Shown here one piece after another: positions 63,165-64,000 of a DNA stretch of 64,000 nucleotides. A program made the position numbers and the translations under genes. Position 1 is the stretch's first letter. Each line of letters starts with the position of its first letter. The notes below the pieces were generated by a model, which searched no databases, was not told the DNA's origin, and worked only from the letters and a program-made list of their open reading frames with translations. The stretch covers positions 62,001-126,000 of the forward strand of contig CAJUKN010000004.1 in assembly GCA_910587485.1 (NCBI GenBank). Reading direction: 5' to 3'. The stretch comes from an uncultured Lachnospira sp. GTDB taxonomy: Bacteria; Bacillota; Clostridia; Lachnospirales; Lachnospiraceae.

Positions 63165-64000
63165 TCACAATACCCCCACGTTCTTTGTTATTTTTTCAGC
63201 GACCTGACTTAAAGAAACCACCTCATCAACAAGTCCTGTTTGTGCGATTGCCTTTGGCATACCATAAACCACACATGACTCCTCATCTTGTGCTATCACA
63301 TGAATCTTTTTATGATTTGCAGCTAACCCCTTAATACCATTTGTACCATCTGCCCCCATACCAGTTAAAACAACACATATAATTTCATCAAAACCACATT
63401 GTTGTAAAGAATCATACATAATATTGGCACATGGTCTTAAAGCGTCTACAGCAGGTTCATTACTCAACTTTATCACATGCCCTTGTGTACTTTTTACAAC
63501 ACGCAAATGCTGTCCACCCGGCGCAATATAAACCCATCCATTCTTTAAAACATCTCCATCTGCTGCTTCTTTAACTGAAATATCACCCATCTCATCCAGT
63601 CTTGAAGCTAATGAAGCTGTAAATCCGGGAGGCATATGCTGAACCAATACAACTGGCGCATCCAAATTTTGAGGAAGCAATGGTATAACCTGTTGTAAGG
63701 ATTTTGGACCACCTGTAGAGCAAGCCATTGCAACAATCTTTTTTTTGCCAATCTTTACTCCTGAAAATTTAGAAGAATCAAATTTTTTTGCTGGTTTATT
63801 TAGTTCTTGTGTCTTTCTCCTAAATTCCATAGTTCTTGTAATATTTTGCTGCATTATCGCTCCAACATCTGTGGCTGTGGCTTTAACTACATCCAATTTT
63901 GATGATAAGAATGGTTTTGATGCTGTCTTCGTCTTTCCTTCTGTAGCAACATCAAGCATGGTATGTATTTTGCTCTTAAAATCATTGCCTTTGGTTTCTA
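63165..64000 (-). CDS. cheB: Protein-glutamate methylesterase CheB (5' end cut by window edge)
   Basis: Removes methyl groups from receptor glutamates. The C-terminal esterase domain is complete: active-site Ser in ACSTGGPKSLQQV, His in VVLVQHMPPGFTASL, Asp in LTGMGADGTNGIKGL. The frame is open past the internal ATG at 63959 to the window edge, giving 14 further codons (ETKGNDFKSKIHT) of the linker to a receiver domain that should lie to the right. Confidence 0.95.
   Translation of the reverse strand, partial: ETKGNDFKSKIHTMLDVATEGKTKTASKPFLSSKLDVVKATATDVGAIMQQNITRTMEFRRKTQELNKPAKKFDSSKFSGVKIGKKKIVAMACSTGGPKSLQQVIPLLPQNLDAPVVLVQHMPPGFTASLASRLDEMGDISVKEAADGDVLKNGWVYIAPGGQHLRVVKSTQGHVIKLSNEPAVDALRPCANIMYDSLQQCGFDEIICVVLTGMGADGTNGIKGLAANHKKIHVIAQDEESCVVYGMPKAIAQTGLVDEVVSLSQVAEKITKNVGVL

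Overview
The window reads as a chromosomal segment of a low-GC, motile, anaerobic member of the Clostridia, most likely a Lachnospiraceae. The evidence is a run of AT-rich genes, a PolC-type polymerase, an energy-converting [NiFe] hydrogenase, a flagellar/chemotaxis operon with CheC, CheD, FapA and FliA next to rpsB-tsf, the order pyrH-frr-uppS-cdsA-dxr-rseP-ispG-polC, and T-box and FMN leaders. I cannot name the genus from sequence alone. Nearly every gene is on the minus strand; only the sigma/anti-sigma pair at 2.5-4.6 kb is on plus.

Layout. 1-2.2 kb is hypF, cut by the left edge. 2.5-4.6 kb is an ECF sigma factor with a DUF4179-type membrane anti-sigma protein. 4.6-4.9 kb is a non-coding array of hairpins and a terminator. 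4.9-12.1 kb is a six-subunit Ech-type hydrogenase operon (echABCDEF) followed by hypA and a soluble hybrid histidine kinase. 12.2-16.1 kb holds a HAD phosphatase, a membrane-anchored SurA/PpiC-like protein and glutamine-dependent NAD synthetase. 16.3-22.6 kb holds a small lipoprotein, a riboflavin transporter under an FMN riboswitch, a stand-alone PAS protein, valS under a T-box, and an Rpn-family nuclease. 22.7-35.8 kb is a surface polysaccharide locus: polysaccharide deacetylase, iron-sulfur/F420-type reductase, flippase, GT2-pyruvyltransferase fusion, several GT2 and GT4 enzymes, polymerase, and an acyltransferase carrying a nine-G tract. It is preceded by a promoter and a terminator-like hairpin, and by a DUF368/PopT lipid-carrier transporter. 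37-49.5 kb is housekeeping: polC, ispG, rseP, dxr, cdsA, uppS, frr, pyrH, bactofilin. deoB follows at 49.5-50.7 kb. 50.7-52.8 kb is a sparse accessory island. 52.9-54.8 kb is tsf and rpsB. 54.85-64 kb is the end of a flagellar/chemotaxis operon, cut inside cheB by the right edge.

How the genes work together. HypA and HypF supply nickel and cyanide ligands to the Ech large subunit, and Ech couples ferredoxin oxidation to proton reduction and ion pumping. UppS and PopT make and recycle the undecaprenyl carrier on which the polysaccharide locus builds its repeat unit. FliA and the Che proteins run motility and adaptation.

Most unusual items: the G9 tract in the acyltransferase gene, where one-base slippage ends the frame within about 20 codons; a previously unrecognised (to me) protein with a ribbon-helix-helix-like N-terminus whose promoter is followed by three exact-period 21-bp direct repeats, beside decayed gene fragments including a Fic-like motif; a second strong ribosome binding site inside the anti-sigma gene, placed to make a product without the sigma-binding domain; a four-hairpin RNA-like element at 4.66-4.80 kb; and a hybrid kinase at the end of the hydrogenase operon.

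Many start codons given here are downstream of the longest possible ORF start, because a clear Shine-Dalgarno site lies inside the longer version. No tRNA, rRNA or CRISPR array was seen.
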